Shown piece after piece: positions 12,201-27,200 of a stretch of 64,000 nucleotides of DNA. A model generated the notes under the pieces. The model did not search any database. It was not told where the DNA came from and worked only from the letters and a program-made list of their open reading frames with translations. Source of the stretch: Anseranas semipalmata. Taxonomy: Eukaryota > Chordata > Aves > Anseriformes > Anseranatidae. A program made the position numbers and the translations under genes. How positions within the stretch are numbered: the first letter of the stretch is position 1; each line of letters starts with the position of its first letter. The stretch is taken from NCBI GenBank assembly GCA_013399115.1, contig VXAA01000169.1, positions 368,628-432,627 of the forward strand. Reading direction: 5' to 3'.

Positions 12201-15200
12201 ATCTGTAGTGTAAATCCTGCCCGATGATCATCTGCAGAATAGGTTAACTACAAGTGGAAGAAGCAGAAGTTCGGCTCGTTGCCTTGATCGCTTCTTTGCA
12301 GTCCTTTGGATTTCTGAAATGGAGGGGTTAAATGTTCATACGAGCATGCAGGTCCCAGACAGGATTGACCAGTGTGCCTCCTGGACCTTTAATTCTGTGT
12401 CAAGTCTTTATTTTGGCCATCTCCTGTATGTGGCACGGACTTCCTTGTAACATCGTGTTTGAGACTGGTGTTCTACTTTATTGTCTTCCAAACCTCCTCC
12501 TCGAGCACAAACCTAGGGAGCTGGTTAACTGCTAAGATACACGATGTTCTGTCTGACTCCCTTATCTGACTTGCAAAGTCTGAGCTCTGTTTAGTGAAAA
12601 CATGTGGAGGAACTTACTCAGCCCCTTCCACAATTCCAGCAAGAGCTGCAGGCTTCAGGGCTACAGGTAATTTGATTATATTTGCTGTTGAACTCTGAAT
12701 AAAAAAACAACAACAGAAACAAATAATCAAAAAAGCCTATGTCTGTTGAGAAATGGTGCTTATTCCTTAGGTGGCAAAATTTTTCTGTATGGGGAAAAAA
12801 AAAGAAAATACTGATGACAAGATTCCTTGGATACCTAACATGCTGCAGAATTACTGGCCTGAGTGGCCTCACTGGTTGCAGTTGGGCTGCTGAGCCCCCA
12901 AAAGCTGGAATGATGGAAACTTCTCTTACAGATATAAGGAGTTACTGGAAGAATATTTTAGACTATCAGCATAGCCAAGTATACCGTGATATTTTATACA
13001 GGGGCTACATCTTTCTTTAAAAAGGAGCTTAAAGTTGCTTTCCAAAAAAAAAAAAAAAAGGACAAGAGAAAAAGTAGTTAATGTATAGTTAGGGTTTTTC
13101 AGTTACTTCGTACCTGTGAAGTTGGAGGATACGGTTACGAATGAGATGATGAACTAACTTCACAGCGCGCTGCAGCTGAAAGAGGAGTTTGTGCTCCCAT
13201 CACTAACCTTGTTCCAGACCTGATGATCATCAGACCCCTCCAGAAGCCATTTAACCTCACTAATATGGCCATGTTATTGAGTTAAAGCAGCTCACAGAAG
13301 GGTCTGACAAGTTCCAGAGCCAGTGTTGAGGGATGGATGTGACTGGGAGCGGAGGAGGGGAAGGGAGGAATAAATGACAAGGGAGCAGTGGGGAGAGAGA
13401 CCTCTCTCCTTTTCATTGTCAGCCAACTACTGGGCTGCCTGTCAAGCTGCCAGCACAGACTTCTGAGAACCCAGAAATATATTCTGTCCCCTCTTGTAAC
13501 ATCATTGCATCAAAACTCCATTTCTTAACAATGCCTTACCGTGCCTGTAACATAAGCACCGACACTCGAGCCTTTCAGGTGCTTCAAGAGACTGCAATGA
13601 CAGTGCGCACAAGAACTGTACAGAACAAAAATAAAATTTAAAATGAGGTTAGGCAGGACTCCCTATGCTTGACTTACGTGGGCTAGGCCAGGTTGGAAAC
13701 ACGTTTTACCATCTATCGTGCAAATGACTGGAGGCAATGATTATCCTTAGAAAGAGTCATGGTTAAAATAGATCATAATTTACAATGATTTTTTTTTGGT
13801 ATTGGATGGAAATTTTTGTCTTTAGGATTTCCTGCCTTCATATCTGATTAAGAACTGGCTTTCTGTGGCTGCCTAAAATTTCATTACTACCTTCCCAAGG
13901 ACCTCAGATCAGCTGACAAACAGCCTTTGAATGGATGTAACAGTGGATTTAAAGAATTTCCTAAAACATGCTTCTGTTGAGCAGCCTCAAGAAAATAAAG
14001 TTGAGGCAAGTGGATTTTGATCATCTGGATCAGATGATGTATGTAAAGTGACTTTTCCAACAACGTACAGCAGTTTAGGGACAGGTGGTTAATGGAATTC
14101 AAGCTTTGTTGTTTTTTTTTTCTGTTCGTTTTTGTTTGTTTTGTTTGGTTTTTCACTTGAAAGTACAGCCTGTCAAGAGGGTTATTTACTTGAAGCATCC
14201 ACTGCCTGCTTTGAACCTGTGTTATCTTCTGTGGTCCTCGTGGTATTTAGGGTAAGCAGTTATCTTGAACTTCAGATGTATGGTATAAATCTTGATAGAA
14301 GTTAAACTGAAGCTGCTTTAAAAATCATGCCACCGGTTGTTAAAGTACTAAAGCTAAAAGCTCTGGTGTTGATGCAATTATGGTGGCACAGTTTATTTTA
14401 TTCATAGAACCGGAATAAACTATTGCAATACGATTTCCCTGCGGTGCAGGGTTGTCTAGCTTCCGTTGTGCTGGGATAGTTAAAGGCAGTTGAAGACAAG
14501 GCTTTAAAAAGTCAAGAACATTATCTGACATGAATTTCCCCAAAGCACCTGGTGGTTTCCCTGGCACCTGTGCTAACATTCCTGGGATACACGTGCTGTG
14601 TGTCAGGCAGGGACCGGGCCCATGAGGAGAGGTAGTGCGGCTACAGCAGGACTAGCCTTCTTCGTCTCTCGCAGATGTCATTATTTTATGATTTCCCCTT
14701 GTCATTATGGGAAATGGATGTACATGTAGAAGAAAATACTTTCTTCGGTTTGGCTTTAAATGGTACAAGTAACAAAAGTGATGAATGGGCAGGTTTTTCA
14801 TTTGAGAAGACATCTAATTGAGATAGATCAAATTGCTAATGAAATGGACAGGTAATGCGTGGCCGGAGAGATATGATCCCTGTTCCTCTAATGTCTAAAG
14901 AAAAGGGATCTTTTGATATTCTAGGGAAGGTGGTAAGTGATTTGATTATTTCTTCTGAATTCTTGTTACTTGATTTCAACTTCAGATCTTCAGTTTGTTT
15001 TAACCACTACTAGGAGGATTCAGATGATGTCAGCTGTTTTTTAAGACTTCAAATTTTACTGACCGTCAGCCGGACATCCTGTATTTGCTGCACCTCACTG
15101 CTGGCCTTTGGTAACTTGGAGCATAGTTATGAACTTGGCGAGCAAAAATAAGAATAGTTTTGGGTCCTGTTTGAGGACGGCTGGCGGTGTGAGGTTAGCG

Positions 15201-18200
15201 TCAGACGAAGCTGTAGTCCGGTGTGAGTTCCTTAAGCAAGGCTTTTGGGATTTTACCCCCAGCATGCCGCTGTTGTTGCGCTGTTGCTACGATACAGTCC
15301 CTTACTCATGCAATCCGCTGCCGAATATTAGAAGATGCGAGCTGAAGCGTTACGTAACTTACAAATGTTTTTACAGCTGATGCTCGTTATTTTGCAGGGT
15401 GTAATGATTCACATCTTTGGTATCACGCAATTTGTAGATATCCGAGCAAAATAAGCATTTGAAGACATTTTTATTCAAAAGAAAAATGGTTAAAATTGCA
15501 GAATTAACATTCAGTAGTATGCGTCATTCTTTATGAGGGAGTAATAACTGCCAGCTTTCTCGGGAGCTCACTGAAGTTGTTATGCTCAGTTAACAGGATG
15601 GTAACTGTCAGATGGCAAAGGGAATCCAGTACAGTGTTCTGGTGTTTGAACTTTCAGGGCACAGCAAGCAGTTGGGGTTACAGTGGAGGCGTTTCAGTCC
15701 ATTTTAGCAATTACTTTTTTGCTTGTATGGAAGCGAAAGAATTCTATCAGATAATTTCTGACTGTTGAACCCACTGTTGACTGTTGTTGTTCCAGCCGCT
15801 ACATGGGAGGTGTTTTGGTAAGAAACTTGAACTGCATCATCAGAGAGTGTTTGAGTTGGTAAATTACAAACTTAGTTTGCTTATTTAGAATAATCCTAAA
15901 ACAATAAAGAGAAGCTTGAGATCTTTCTGTGTTTTGTTCAGCCTTTAAACCGAGACTGAAGATTTTCAGCATTCAGTGTTACAAGGCCTTCGTCTTTTCC
16001 TTGTCTTGCTAATTTCCTTCTGACGAAGCGGCAGTGCGAATATAAATACTGCAGGGAATGAATAAAGGTAAGGGATTAGGTAGTCTGGCTATAGACCGGT
16101 CTTGAAAGTTTTACAGGGGGAAAGCATTCCTTACTCCCAGGTAAAATTGAGAATAAAAAGTTTTCACCAGAATAAGTGAAACCCCAAGCGACTGATAGAT
16201 GAGGTGATGCTATTGTTGGCAGAGTGGCTGAGAAGAACCCCAACAAGCAAATCAAAAAAACAAGCGAAGGGCAGTTTGGTTCTCAGCATTCGCCTAGGCA
16301 GTACGACATCCATCCGATTTCTCAGTTAAAACCGTGGCTGCTTTTGCTGTGATCCTGCAACTTTTGAAGAATTACAGTATTTTAAGGATGTATTATATTT
16401 TTGAAGTATACAGTACTCAATAATCCCTCTGCTGCAGAGTTAGCGTGAAATACTAATGGAGGAATTTTGCTTATCAACTGTTAGAGAAACTGCACTATAA
16501 AATGAAAATGCAGAGTCATAGACAAACACATTGTCCTAATAGGCCAAAAAAGCTAGAAAACCTTACATGACTTAAAACCATAAGAAATTATTTAGACCAA
16601 AGCATGAAAATTCAGGGTTAATCCTTTTGAAATATTGGAGTTGATCCTTAAGAGAAACATTCATCACATGGTATCAAAAGTATGTGAAGTATGTTGCATC
16701 AGGGTAAAAAAAAAAAAAAAAGACAAGGTTCCTTCAAAGCAGATTTTACAGCTTTTAAGCAGGTTATATAATAAAGGATTAGGGAACAGAATGAGACAAA
16801 TCGGATGAATGAAAGGTTAGTATGATGCACTGCTTGTGTATGTGACTTTTGGTGAGGGAGAGTTGGTACTTTTTTAATGTCTGTGTTTTTCAAATAAAGT
16901 TAATTCACTTGTTTTCCATATATACATTTACTGCCATATATTTATTCCTTATTTCTTCTATGAAATACAGGTTTTGAATAGTGAGTCTTTCATTGTAACC
17001 TACTTAAACAGATACTTTCAGTACCTTTCAGTTTTTACAGTATCGCTTATTAATTTGCTGGTCATACAGCATACCATTCCTTAGTTAAAGGTCTGGCAGA
17101 TTATGCAAATTTTAGTCAACAACAGATTTAGAAATCCTGAGTTTGCTTCTATGGACTTAGGTGTTGTTTTTTTCTTTCCTTTTATAGATGCCACCTCCAA
17201 TGAACAGCAAGATCTTTTTTGTCAGAAGTTGCAGCAGTGTTGTGTACTCTTTGACTTCATGGACTCTGTTTCAGACCTGAAAAGCAAGGAAATCAAGAGA
17301 GCAACACTGAATGAACTGGTTGAATATGTTTCAACAAATCGTGGAGTGATTGTCGAATCAGCTTATGCTGACATAGTGAAAATGGTAAGTAGAGTCTGGA
17401 ACTGAATGCTCTTGTGATATTTTAAATTTGAATAAAATATTCTAAATTAATCAGTTTACAATTGTGATGGCATCTAACTCAGAATTCCTGTTTTTTTTTC
17501 TGCTTGTAAAATATAATATCATTTGTTAATGATAACTTGGCTTACAGGATTGTTCAGAAAGGCTTGTAAAAAAAACCAAACACTAGTTGTACATTTTAAC
17601 TGTTAGCTGAAATATGATGCTTTCAGGCTAATTAAAATGAAAGAACTGGTATACTGCAGATGCTTGCATTATGAATAAGCTTTGAAGTCATTCTCATTCA
17701 GAAAATGGAAATTTTACAGTGCTTCCTGTCTTTGTTTCTTTAAGAATGGCAGTGGAATGGCAGCATAAAGTCTTCTGGTAAGGATTCTTGTGGGTGCTAG
17801 TGTCAACAGAAAGGTTTATCAGTGTAAGAAAACGACTAGACTTTGTAAATACATTTTGTGGCTGTTTGTTACTGTTTGGGCCTTAGAGAGCTGGGCTGGA
17901 TTAGTCTAAGTGGTCTGCTCGGGTTGTAAACCACAGAATGACTTGTACTGTGCAATTTCTACAAATGGCTTGCTGAATAAGCAACAAAATATGTAGCCGT
18001 TATCTGCTGACTTTCCCAGATTTTTGATACGCATTTTCAAGTGCTACAGAAGTGATGTTTTACATACGCCTATGTCTTACCATGTGCCTCCATGTGCAGG
18101 GAACATAACCGAAGGACTTTTAAAATGTTTCAGAATATTGTCAAAATTGATTTGTCTAGAGATTTGAAATGTAAAAAGAATGTGTTTAGTCCCCTTGCTT

Positions 18201-21200
18201 TCAGGCTAAAAATTGTCTAAACTTTGGTTAAGTTTACATATACACAATGCTGACTTCAAAAGTAGCTAAAGGGTGGGTAAGCAGACCAGTTTCAAACATG
18301 TGGCCTACAAATTTTATAGTTTTCTATACATTGAAGCCTGTTTTTTACCTGTAGTGTTTTGTTTTGTTTGTTTTGTTTTTTCTTTCTATGAGCATCTGGT
18401 ATGGAAGATCTCTAAATAAGCATAGAAATTACACCATTATACTGAACAGCTAAGATTATTGAAATGCTTCTAATAACTTTGGCTGTTTCACCAGATACTT
18501 GTTAAATTTTACAAAAGTTCTAGGACACTGTTTTTTTGTTTTTTGTTTTTGTTTGTTTTTTGAAAGGAGATGTGTTTCTGTACTAAATGTTTTTTACCCA
18601 ACAACCTAAAGGACAGAGTATGTCCACCTATTCCTCAGCTTTTTTTCCCACTGCAGGTGGCAGCAAGCCTGAATCCTTGTACTGTTTTCATACTCTGTTT
18701 GTCCTCTATAGCATCTTGTAAGAAGAAAGAGTATACTAAGCAGCCTATCGTACTTGTTGGAGGGTGAAGAGATTTTCTTTTATATTGGAGCCATTTCCTT
18801 TTCTTGAAGATACGGTGTTAAGCTGTTCTTTTGAGATTGTTGTTGTTGTGCAAATGATTGGGCTCTGTGGATGCTTATTTTTCTTTCCAAAAAATTTCCA
18901 TCTCCTTTTCTCCCTTAAAATGACAGAAAATGAAGAAGGCCTTAAATGCTCAGTGAGAGCTTTTCCAGAGCTTGAGACAAAAGATCCCTCCAAGCCTGAA
19001 CAGTATTTCTAGTCTCCCTGGCAACTGGCAGCAGCAAAGGTCTTTGCTGTGAATTAGGACTAAGTACCAGCTTTCAGAAAGAGCTCTGGATGGGTCTCTC
19101 CCTTCAAACAACACGTGTGTCAGGTTTGAGGCCTTTGTAGCTTCTATGAGATGCAGAACATCTTTTTTACTTTTTTATTTTTCAGTCTTTTTTTTTTCTC
19201 TTCAGCGTTAGTACATTAAAAGAAAAAGCATTTAAGTTTTTTGCAGAGTTTGAAGCTTAGTGTTTTTCAGGCAAAAAAAGTAGAAATCAGCCTTAGTGAA
19301 ACCCAGCTACCATCTGACTGGTAGTAAAGGATGAACAGGCCACAGAAGTTCCCTTAGAAAAGCCAGGGTGGCATCAGTGGCAGAAACAGAGCTAATTTCT
19401 TTCCCAAGCCCCTCGTCTTTCCCTAGGCCTGGGGCCCCTTTCCTCCAGCTTGCAGAGGAAGCAGCACAGTTTCATTGGAATCGCCTGTGTCTTGGGGAGG
19501 CAAAGTCAACAATCTCTTACAGATATCAAGAGGGAAAAAAAACTGTTGTTCCTGAGCAGTGCATAGGCAAGGTCTGTGCAGGTGCGAAGGTCTCCTAGCA
19601 CTCTTTCCTTTCGCATGGTCTCTGATACCATGATAGCTGCTGAGCCAATACCACCCAGTCGAGTCTAGTGTGATCGTCCCTGCTCTGCTTGGATCCTGAG
19701 GTGGGGAGCACTGGTGGAAATGACACCAATATCTTTTCAGGCCATCAAGGGTGGAACAAGATCATAAAAATACCTTTGTTTAGGCAGATGTGCAGGACAT
19801 ATGCTGTAGATTATTTTTTGGTGTACCAGGCAACCTGATTTTTCTGTAATTCCATTGCCAAAGTCTTTGGGTTAAGAACTGAGGAAGAGTTTTGCTTACG
19901 AATAGCTTTGAAGGGGTAGCACAGAGATCTGTGCACCTCCCTTCTAGGTCATCTAAAATTAGTGGCTTCTCAGTTTGGAAATTCCCTATTGAAAGTACTC
20001 TGAAGCTAACAGCAAATAAGGGTTTGGCATTACAAATCTTTAAAACTTCCTGGGAACCTTGAAAGCTATAGCCTATACCAGGTTTGGCAGAAATGTCCCT
20101 CCAGTACCCATTACTCCTCCATCTCCTTTTGCCTGCCAACCTCCCCTCATTCCCCACCAGCATTTGGAAATCTAATGTAAATGAAATTATGCTAGTAGCT
20201 TGCACAAGCTGTGTATTCAGAATTTCAAAAGACATCCCTATCTGCATGCTAAGAAATCAGAATTGAATCTAGTATCTCTCCAAATGTTTAGCTTCCTTGA
20301 GAAGTGTACAGACAATAGGGGACTCTCTTCTATTAAAAAATAGAAAATTGCTGTATCTTAATACTTTAACTGGTACATTTTCAGATGTCACTTTACAAAA
20401 GTTTCTGAGATTTGGAAAGCTAATGCTGGGTTTCTCTGGAAACCGATCCAGCTGCAAAAGCCTGTAAAAGTCTGTTATGATTTGTATGTCTCGAATCACT
20501 GTGTTGGGATAAGACCCCCTTTAGGAATGGAAAGGGATGTTTTAAATAACATGAGAGGACATACAGAAGAATTTACCCATAGTAAACAATGAGGGTTTTA
20601 ACCCAAACCACATTGTTGATCAATACTATTAGCAAGACATTAGTAAAGAAGCAGATGAAACTGGAAGCAAAGTTATTTTAAACATAATGAAGTCATTGAA
20701 GCAGTTTTTCAGGGGAGATTGGTTAGTACAAAAAATGTATATATTTAGTTCTAAGATTTTCTAAGACTGATAGTACAAGCAGAAGTACAGAATACTCTTG
20801 AAATTATAAAATTAGTTTTCTAAAGGGCTGCTATTTTTCTGCTACAGAAGTGTGTTTGGTAGTTAATATCTTTGTTTTGGACTTGAAACTTTTGCATTCT
20901 GTATGGAAACTGAGGCTCTGTGCTAAAGGGTTGACTGGTTCAGTTCAGCAAGATGCATCTAGAAATAAAAGGATGTATTTTCAAGAGACATTACCAGAAG
21001 ACTTGCAAGCAGATGTAGGGCAGCCTCAGTGGGGGACTAATTTGTATGTTGAATATTTTTCATGGATGTTTTCTTGCATACCTAGTTAAGAGCAGACATT
21101 GTCAACTAACAGAACCAAGACTTGGTTTTGGGGTTTGGTTAAAATGCAGATTCTCTCAAACTCCCATTTTTCCCCTCCCTCCCCAGCCAACTTTACTCGT

Positions 21201-24200
21201 GTCCCTTATGTTTACAACCCTAAACAACACCTGCAGTGTTTTTTCTCTGCTCTAACTGTGCTCTAATGCCCATCCACACAGAACATCCTTGCCCTTGCAG
21301 TCTAGAGCATCAGTACCTGCAGCTTTAACGTGTACCAGCAGGAGACAGGGACAGAGCATAGAATGAAGGGCAGAGGAGGAATTGAAAAGTCAGTTTATGC
21401 AATAGCTTTGTATCTTGTGTAATGAAGCAGCTGATTCTTCTATGCAGAGCCAGCTGGGTGACTCCAGGGTCTTTTTAAGTCCTTTTGCAGGATCCTTCAG
21501 ACACCTTGGAGACTCCATGGAAGCTGTACAGTAACATTTGCTGCAAACCGTCAAACGTTCTTTCTTTTGTGTTTAGTAGGGTTGGGTGGTTAGAAGCTAT
21601 TTGAAACAGATTTGATCGAAAAGGCTAATGAGTTTGAAAGTTAATTGTAAAAAGTGGGCTAAACCTGATCCTGAGAGAACAGTAGAAAATGCAGAAATGA
21701 AATTAACGTGATGTTCTCCATTGTTCGTGTTAAAGAGATTTAAAATCCAGTGTTGCAGCTGGCAGATGACACGACATTTATTTTTCTTTTGACATGTGAA
21801 AGATGGGTCTTCTATCCAGACTTGCATGTACTTGAAAAACCCTCTTTTAAACTCGCTTTTTTGAAATTGATTTGATATGACTAGAGTGTACTTGGAGTAA
21901 CTTGGTAGCCATTTTTCTATTTTTTCTAAGTTACTCTATGGTTAGATCAGAAGGTTATGATTGTTACATATGTTTGACTTCCCAAAACCTTGAAATATCT
22001 TGAAATGATGGAAGGTGAAAAACTGTAAACAGTTCTTCATTTCTTTCTTACAAGTGAAGAACATCTCGAAATGAACTTAAGTGAAGAACTCTAAAATTAG
22101 ATATATTTTTGGGGTTGTCTGCCTTACAGGTAAAGAGAGCTGTATTTAAATCACAATTGGTTAGTCATGCTGTATTTGATGTCTTATATAAAACTTCAGC
22201 TCTTGATGTCACATAGTTAAAAATTAGTCTTTATAAGGGGGAAACAGAAATTTTCTTTTAACTTTAATGGTTCTGGAGAAAAATTTTAGATATGACCATA
22301 TCTAGCTACAAATCTGTAAAACAGTGAAGTCAAAAATTACTTTATTGGTATTTTCATTGGCTTGTTTCAGGCTTCTCTATTCGAATTCAGTGGTTTTGAA
22401 AAATGTAAAGAGAAAAACAGTGATTTTTTTTTTTTTAAGCTGGTGTTATTTCATGCAATTTTAGCACAAAAGCAGTACCTTGCTCAGTGTGGTGTGTGGA
22501 AGCATAAAAAATGATACAATTAAACGATTTTTTTTCTGTTACAGATTAGTTCTAATATTTTCAGAACACTTCCACCTAGCGATAACCCCGATTTTGATCC
22601 AGAAGAAGACGAGCCAACTCTTGAAGCCTCATGGCCTCACATACAAGTATGTGATTCCTTTATTTTCAAGCCTTCTTGTAAGGCAAGAACTGTGCATGCA
22701 TATTTGGGTAATTTAGTGCCTTTGGTATGAACGTCAGAATTGATTTTATAGGAGTATAACTGAGTTTCTATACTTGGAAGGGGAAAAAAGTGGTGTTTTT
22801 CTTACATGTATAAATATGGCAGAATGTAAGCATTCCAAATTGCTTAAATACTCTGTTTTGTTTTGTTTTGTTTTTTTGAATGGAGTGATTGTGTTGTTGA
22901 AATGTGGTGTGTGTGTGTATATATATGTATGTCTTAAAAATATATGGGTATTTTAGGTAATTATGTTCTTTGTTTAAGAGGTTTGTTTTCTATACTTGAG
23001 AAATTTTTGTGTGATTTCAATGAAATATAAGCAGATGTTAACTATTCAGTTTCTCATGACAATAACAAAAATGGAGCAATAGCCTTTATTTGTCTTTTGA
23101 GCAAGAAATAGATATCTCCTCATTCTTCCCACCCTCTTCCCTCCCTCTGTGCAAAAACTTTACAATGTAGGCGTTGTTGTTTGTTAACAGTTGGTTAGTT
23201 ATTCTATTGTTGCGCTCCTGTACCAATCTCGTGATTTTTATAGTGTTGCTGTATCAATCACGTGATTGACTTGCACTACTGCTGAATTTTCTCAATTAAC
23301 TGTTAAAAGTTGAGCAATCCTAAATCACTTGTAATCATCCAAGCTCATAGCTCGGGTAATTCATTGACGAATTTGTAAAAGCAGCATCTGTTAAATAAAA
23401 CTTGTTATGGAGCAACTCTCATAGTGGGTAGAAGATTAATAGCTGCTACATATCTGTATACCATCTGCTCCCCTGTCTCAGGGGAGTCGAGATGCTACTC
23501 TGCCCTTATGATACTATATGGACATATAATATTATATGTCCCTACTAGGGACATATGTGTCCCTGTATATCAATGATACAATGTAATCAACGAATACTGT
23601 TGTTAAAACCTGGACTTCTAATACTGGATATAAAACATACGTGTTCAGGATAGTATTTGAGACTTAAACCAAGTGAGAAACAAGTTATCACAAAAAATAA
23701 CTACGCAGGGTAAAGGCTGTGATAATAATGATCTCACTTATGTATGTCTGAGTCTAATTTGTAGAAGTGGTTATAACTTAAACAGATGAGAGGCTTGATT
23801 GGGCAGGGGGAGGTTTGCACAAGGCCTATGCAAATGTCTCTTATAGTCAATAGAGGCATCATCTGACTTGAAAATGCCCCTGTTTCTCAGGAGTAAAATT
23901 TGTAAATGTTTGCTCAGTTCACTTTAGTACATAAGAAAACTATAGTTCTTTTTATAGAAAAAGACTTGTGGTTTCTGTGACCATCTCACTTTGTGCTTTA
24001 GGCTTGTCTAAGAGAAATTGAAAGAGGTCTGTATTGTGTGTTATTATTTGAAATTTTATTTTCAGCTTTTTCCTTTGCCTTTTTCTAAATGAGTTTTGGC
24101 TAGGCTGCCTGGTTATTGATCATGGATTTCCTTCTGCATCAGTTGTTCATCCTGTCCTTGGAATAGATTTCTTCACTGCAGCACAATGGGAACAGTTTGT

Positions 24201-27200
24201 GTTTTCCTCTCCTTTCTTTTACAGTTCATGTGCCCACAACTGGATGGTAGAATTCAAAATTCTGACCTGTCACTTAGCCAGTTTTCTGGGACGGAAGGGG
24301 AAAAAACATCTGAATCTCTACTGTTCTCTTTTCTGTTGAATCTGCTGACATTTCTCTATACAATAACATCACATATAACGGCTTATTAAGTTACCAGCAG
24401 CATGTGTAGCCACTGCAAAAGACTGTAGGCCTACATTGAAACTAGTGCCACTTGAAAGACATAGCTTTAAAGCAATGCTCGAGATGGTTTGTAGCAACTA
24501 AACTAGGTTGAACAGGCTGGCATCAAAGTCTCCCTGTGTTTCTGTTTAGGGAGCTGTAGTTGGTGGAATTATTCGCTTAAAGCAGTAATATTCTGGTGGT
24601 CTCTGCAAGAAGGAACACTGAATCGCCAAAATGTAATAGGAGTTATTTGTCATAGCTCTTTCACCCAAGCAGACCCGTTTTGAGGACTGAAACTACCAAA
24701 TCCAACAGTTCTCCCCATGATCTAGTATTTCTAACAGTAACACTTCAGTTACACTCGGGAAAGCTGAGTATATCTGTCTGTGTTTTCTTTGTTGTTGTTT
24801 TGTTTTGTTTTTAAGGTAGGAGCAGCCAGTGTCTGTTGCAGCTAGAATCCATTCCTGTTCTCCTTGTTGATACTTACGATTGTGCTTCTAAGACTGCAAG
24901 CATTAGCATACAGGAGAAGGGAGAGGCTGACTATCCAGAAATGTCCCTTACAGCTTGCTTCCTGAAACACCTTGGATAAAGTTTCATGGATTTCCCAAGG
25001 TTTCCCAATTCCTTCCCAAGGAATTCCAGAGTTACTTGATACCTTTTATCACCTGTACAACTCATTTTTGAGCATGGATTGAGTAGCTAGTTGTACATGG
25101 ATTTTTGAACACTGAATGTTTGTTTTTCCGAAAGCTCCTCTCTTTAAGAACAATAGCAGCAATTGTGGTTCTGCAATTGCGTGGATTATATGAAGCATTC
25201 AAATGGTAACTGATGCATCTTCTCTCTGTGCTAGAAATGAGACACGCTACTGATTAGTTTGTCATCAGATACTGAGAATCTTGCCTTAGTACTGATTTGT
25301 TCTATTTTGTAGATGAGACACACCTATTCTAAAACCTTGGGTTTGGTTCCAGTTGATACCCTAAACTTAGTCTTGTACAGTTTGTACCAAGATGCTGTTA
25401 CAGCATTATGCCTTAGCCTAGTTCTTCTGCTGGATGTTTATCCCAGTTCCACTATCTATTTATGGAAAGAAGCCATAATTGTCCTCCCTGCCCCCCTTGC
25501 TTTAGGGGAGACAAAACATACCAGTTTGGTCGTCACTCGTACGAGGTGCTCTGGTCCATCGCCATTCTAGTGGATCCTTCTCTGTATCCTTTCAGGTTTG
25601 AATATATTTTCTCAAGCATGTGTAGGAGTCTGCATCTCTGTACTGCCAGTAGCTTCCTGGAATATGCCAGGATTTCACTTGTCAGTGATACGGCTTCATT
25701 GTGTAGCTGGATCTTCGTCATCCTATGGTTAACTAGCATTCAGGACCAGTATCCATCCCTTTTTTTCTCAGCTTAAAAGCTTGCTGTTGCTTAGCAGAGC
25801 TTTTTCTTGGCTTTCTAACTGACTTGGCCGTCACTGAGTTTTGTCCTGTATCTGTCTATTCACTTGGGGCCTTCAGGATCATCATCTTGTGTCCCTTTCT
25901 TACTGATAACTTGCTGTCCTTTTTTTTTTTTTNATAGCTTCCAGTATTGCGTGTGGCATCATCCCAGCAGTTATCATATGACTATTCTTTGTTGTGGTCA
26001 CTGATAGAAATATTTAGTATATGAATTCAGTATTTAATGAAATTTATTTCCAAAATTAAACCCTACGAAACTCTGTTAATAACATCCCTCCAGTCATATG
26101 CTTCTTATTTTAATACAAACCACTAACAAATTTATCTAATTTCTAGCTTGAAAAAGATCAGTAGTCATGGTCGATCTCTTTCTAAGGCAGAGGATGGAGT
26201 GTGGAAATATTTAAAATTACATTATTGGATTGGCTATTACCAGACTTAAAAAATTGTCCTACGTTGTCTATTCTGCAACTATTGTCTGTTGTGTTTATGC
26301 ACAAGAAGACAAATTAAGGCTGTACAGGGAAGCTTGGGTTTTGTACAGTTCTGTTTATATGAAATTTGTATATGTTTAGACTGTTGATATGGAAAGCTAT
26401 TGTTACAGTCTCTGTCAGAAGGGAAGAAAGAGTGAATGGGAACTTGTGTTTTTGAGCTTCTGCTCTGCAGATACAGCATACCCTACTTGAGGCTATGCGT
26501 AAGTAACTGTAATCTCAAATGTTCTAGATAAAAGTACTTATTGTTGAGCAGTTTTCTCAAGTGGACTTCATAATTATAATTATGAATTACTCAGATGTTG
26601 GCTCTTGGAGATTTTAATAAGTACTTGTGGTAATCATTGAAATACATGCCTGTGTATATGACCTCAGTGTAGGTTTTATTCAGAAGTCCAGTCAGCGATG
26701 TCTGCATGTATCTAAATTGCATTTTAGTATTATTGCTTATTGTTTAACTATCACGGAGCTAAGAAATAGGTTTGAGAACATAAGAGGCCCTGAATATATC
26801 TAAACTGAAGACATTTTTCCTCTCAATTCTGTCTTACTTAAGAGACGCCTGATGTGTATTTTATAAATTGGGAGAGTTGTGTGCATCCTCCCCCACCTGC
26901 CATTGTTATGGAAACACAGTAATTTGTCTTGGACTTCTGATGAATCCAAAAATATGGGACTTGCACTCTGGCTTCTTCATGCCTTTCCCTGCTACCTCAG
27001 GCCCTCGCTGTCTCTATCTCCTGTCTGTCTTTCCATCTGTGGGCCTTGCGGGATCGTAGCGGATGGGGACTTGAACTCAATAGAAATAATGTACTACCAA
27101 ATATAAAGGATATTGAAGGTAAATCTGCAGAAGGTCCTATTGTTTGAATTGAATGCCCAGGATATAAAAACATAACACTAAGCCAAACTCTTAAGTTTCT

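Larger units (their letters stand above)
250..17187 (+). other. PPP2R5A intron 1 (16.9 kb)
   Basis: After the CpG island the intron is AT-rich. It contains simple A/T runs, the (TA)n tract with an assembly gap, and a mildly CpG-enriched stretch at about 9440-10060. There is no convincing exon on either strand; open frames are at most 131 codons and show no recognisable family. Long first introns in this gene family commonly carry enhancers, but I cannot locate any by eye. Confidence 0.85.

Noticed and set aside
19780..20247. 155-codon minus-strand frame in intron 2
   Set aside because: No recognisable protein and no flanking splice signals; expected by chance in 64 kb of six-frame sequence.
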